DNA of 7,016 nt from Anaerolineae bacterium (lineage in GTDB: Bacteria > Chloroflexota > Anaerolineae > SpSt-313). The stretch spans positions 1 through 7,016 of the forward strand of contig JAIMBM010000155.1 in assembly GCA_023511475.1 (NCBI GenBank), in the 5' to 3' direction. This document shows, piece after piece, positions 5,773 through 7,016 of the stretch. The translations under genes and the position numbers were made by a program. Within the stretch, counting starts at the first letter, position 1, and every line of letters starts with the position of its first letter. The notes under the pieces were generated by a model. The model worked only from the letters and a program-made list of their open reading frames with translations. It was not told the DNA's origin and did not search any database.

Positions 5773-6930
5773 ATGGAGGTCATCGACGACCTTACCATCA
5801 AGTTCAAGCTGAGCTACCCCGCGCCCCTGGACCTGATCGCCTCCTCGGGCTATGCAGCCTGGATCTACAGCCCCAAGTCCTATCAGGAGAAGGGCTCCGA
5901 CTGGTTCCAGCAGGGCCACTGCGCCGGGACCGGCCCCTACATCATCGAGAGCTATGAGCCCGGCTCGCGCCTGGTCATGACCCGAAACGAGAGCTACTGG
6001 GGCGGGTGGAGGCCTGGGCAGTTCGAGAAGGTCGTCTTTGAGATCAGCCAGGACCCGGTTGTGCTCCAGCAAAAGATTGAGGCTGGCACGGCCGACTTTA
6101 CCTACGGCATCCCACCCGACAACGAGGAAGTTATCCGCAACACCCGCAAGGACATCGTCGTCTACACCAACCCCAGCTTCCAGAACCTGGTTGGGCTGCT
6201 CAACACCAAGAAGCCGCCGCTCGACAACGTCAAGGTGCGGCAGGCGCTCTGCTACAGCTTCCCCTATGAGCAGTTCATCTCGGCCGTGATGGGCGAGCGT
6301 GCGACGCAGGCCCGTGGCGTCGTGCCCGTCGGGATGTGGGGCCACGGCGACGACCTCTTCCAGTACACCTATGACCTCGAGAAGGCGAAGCAGTTGCTCG
6401 CGGAGGCCGGCTACCCCAACGGCGGCTTCAAGCTGACCATGACCTACTCCAGTGGCGATATGGATGAGCAGCAGCTCGGCGAGGTCTGGAAGGCGGAGTT
6501 GGCCAAGCTCGGCATCGAGCTGGAAGTGCAGGGGATGAACTGGGACGCGCAGTGGCAGCTGGGCAAGTCCGACCCCCTCAAGGCGCAGGACATCTTTGTC
6601 ATGTACTGGTGGCCGGACTATATCTCGCCCTATAGCTTCCTGTATAGCATGTTCCACTCCGAGGACGAGATCCTCTTCAACCTCTGCTACTACAGCAACC
6701 CCACATACGACGAGTTGATCGACAAGGCCAACGAGATCACCGGCACCGACCGGGAGAAGGCGACACAGATGTTCATCGAGGCGCAAAAGATCCTGCTCGA
6801 TGACGCGGTATCGCTCTTCTTCTACGACGTATCCAACACGCATCTGGCGCGCGCTGACGTCAAGGGCTACGTCGACAACCCGGCCTACCCGCACGTGGTC
6901 TTTGTGTACGACCTGACGCGGGAGCCGTAG
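5773..6930 (+). CDS. C-terminal fragment of the solute-binding protein, same frame
   Basis: The open frame after the amber codon holds the rest of the family 5 binding protein. The first ATG in this part is at 5773 (codon 165 of the full frame); AGGAG lies directly against it, too close for efficient initiation. A product made from here would have no signal peptide and would stay in the cytoplasm. It contains the GTGPYIIESYEPGS, VRQAL and EAGYP segments and the natural C-terminus, with TAG at 6928-6930. It is best read as part of the interrupted gene, not as a separate one. Confidence 0.55.
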   Translation: MEVIDDLTIKFKLSYPAPLDLIASSGYAAWIYSPKSYQEKGSDWFQQGHCAGTGPYIIESYEPGSRLVMTRNESYWGGWRPGQFEKVVFEISQDPVVLQQKIEAGTADFTYGIPPDNEEVIRNTRKDIVVYTNPSFQNLVGLLNTKKPPLDNVKVRQALCYSFPYEQFISAVMGERATQARGVVPVGMWGHGDDLFQYTYDLEKAKQLLAEAGYPNGGFKLTMTYSSGDMDEQQLGEVWKAELAKLGIELEVQGMNWDAQWQLGKSDPLKAQDIFVMYWWPDYISPYSFLYSMFHSEDEILFNLCYYSNPTYDELIDKANEITGTDREKATQMFIEAQKILLDDAVSLFFYDVSNTHLARADVKGYVDNPAYPHVVFVYDLTREP

Positions 6931-6967
6931 GCGAGGTCTCTCGAGTTTGGCCTTTTGGCGCAGGGGG

Positions 6968-6996
6968 TTGAAAAAGGGACACCTTTCCGGTAGGAT
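6968..6996 (+). promoter_or_regulatory. Promoter-like sequence after the solute-binding protein gene
   Basis: TTGAAA (6968-6973) and TAGGAT (6991-6996) are separated by 17 bp, matching sigma70 consensus at 5 of 6 and 4 of 6 positions. Whatever it drives lies past the window. An ATG at 6997 begins an open frame of six codons to the window end, but it overlaps the predicted start region and has a badly spaced ribosome binding site. No convincing terminator lies between 6931 and this point. Confidence 0.35.
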
Positions 6997-7016
6997 ATGG
7001 TTGACTATAACAGACC

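Larger units (their letters stand above)
5281..6930 (+). pseudogene. Family 5 extracellular solute-binding lipoprotein (peptide/nickel/oligosaccharide ABC uptake), interrupted by an in-frame amber codon
   Basis: One continuous 550-codon frame encodes a typical SBP_bac_5 (DppA/OppA-like) protein, except for TAG at 5665-5667 (codon 129). The intact protein would be a membrane-anchored receptor delivering peptides, sugars or metal chelates to an ABC permease. The N-terminus has a hydrophobic signal (8-23), a Cys at 24 in VVQC (an atypical lipobox with Gln at -1), and a Ser/Thr/Pro/Ala-rich linker to about residue 57. The stop falls inside the best family signature, between LRQGV and FHDGEPFNAEAVKF, where most relatives have Lys or similar. 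Downstream come GTGPYIIESYEPGS (from 216), a DNVKVRQALCYSF segment, EAGYPNGGFKL and a normal C-terminus ending TREP. Length, reading frame and codon use are otherwise those of a living gene, so the stop is recent, a sequencing error, or suppressed. No permease gene follows within the window. Confidence 0.78.

Noticed and set aside
4984..6894. A 636-codon minus-strand open frame opposite the solute-binding protein gene
   Set aside because: It is rich in Val, Leu, Gly, Arg and Asp, as expected of an antisense shadow of GC-rich coding DNA, with no recognisable domain. The plus strand shows clear family 5 homology over the same region.
5281..6930. Amber recoding or pyrrolysine insertion as the explanation for the internal TAG
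   Set aside because: The same gene ends with TAG exactly at the family's normal C-terminus, and nothing here resembles pyrrolysine machinery; a point mutation or sequencing error is simpler.
6931..6966. Possible terminator after the solute-binding protein gene
   Set aside because: Only very short stems such as GCC-TTTT-GGC are present, with no stable hairpin followed by a T-run.

Overview
This is a GC-rich bacterial chromosomal window. The gene families, the Ser/Thr/Pro/Ala-rich linker of the lipoprotein, and the hairpin-rich intergenic DNA would fit an uncultured, possibly thermophilic member of Chloroflexota. That placement is inference; no taxonomic marker gene is present. It reads as ordinary chromosome carrying one insertion sequence, and I see no defence, phage or CRISPR system.

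Layout: 1-1121 is an insertion sequence with one DDE transposase gene on the minus strand. Its terminal inverted repeats are almost identical, and the left one touches the window edge. A very G-rich tract with a strong G-quadruplex pattern lies just outside the right end. At 1279-1454 there is a complete minus-strand tRNA-Ser(CGA) unit: promoter, tRNA with encoded CCA, and intrinsic terminator. From 1460 to 1776 the DNA is non-coding, with a possible promoter and several palindromes. At 1777-2961 a plus-strand gene encodes an unusual fusion of a MEDS (DcmR-type sensory) domain to a degenerate response-regulator receiver domain. At 2987-4192 an iron-dependent alcohol dehydrogenase is encoded on the minus strand, converging on the MEDS gene with only 25 bp between the stops.

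About 1.1 kb without a gene (4193-5280) follows. It holds the dehydrogenase promoter, a dense set of perfect inverted repeats including a short repeat family, and a strong plus-strand promoter with a leader of about 240 nt. That promoter drives a family 5 extracellular solute-binding lipoprotein gene (peptide/nickel/oligosaccharide ABC uptake, 5281-6930). The gene is intact except for one in-frame TAG at codon 129. The window ends about 85 bp after it, with a promoter-like sequence and no visible permease gene.

How the genes relate: no multi-gene pathway is visible. The dehydrogenase and the solute-binding protein are divergently transcribed and about 1 kb apart, so they are probably regulated separately. 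The most notable points are the amber codon inside an otherwise well-conserved transporter gene, the MEDS-receiver fusion, and the palindrome-rich intergenic region.
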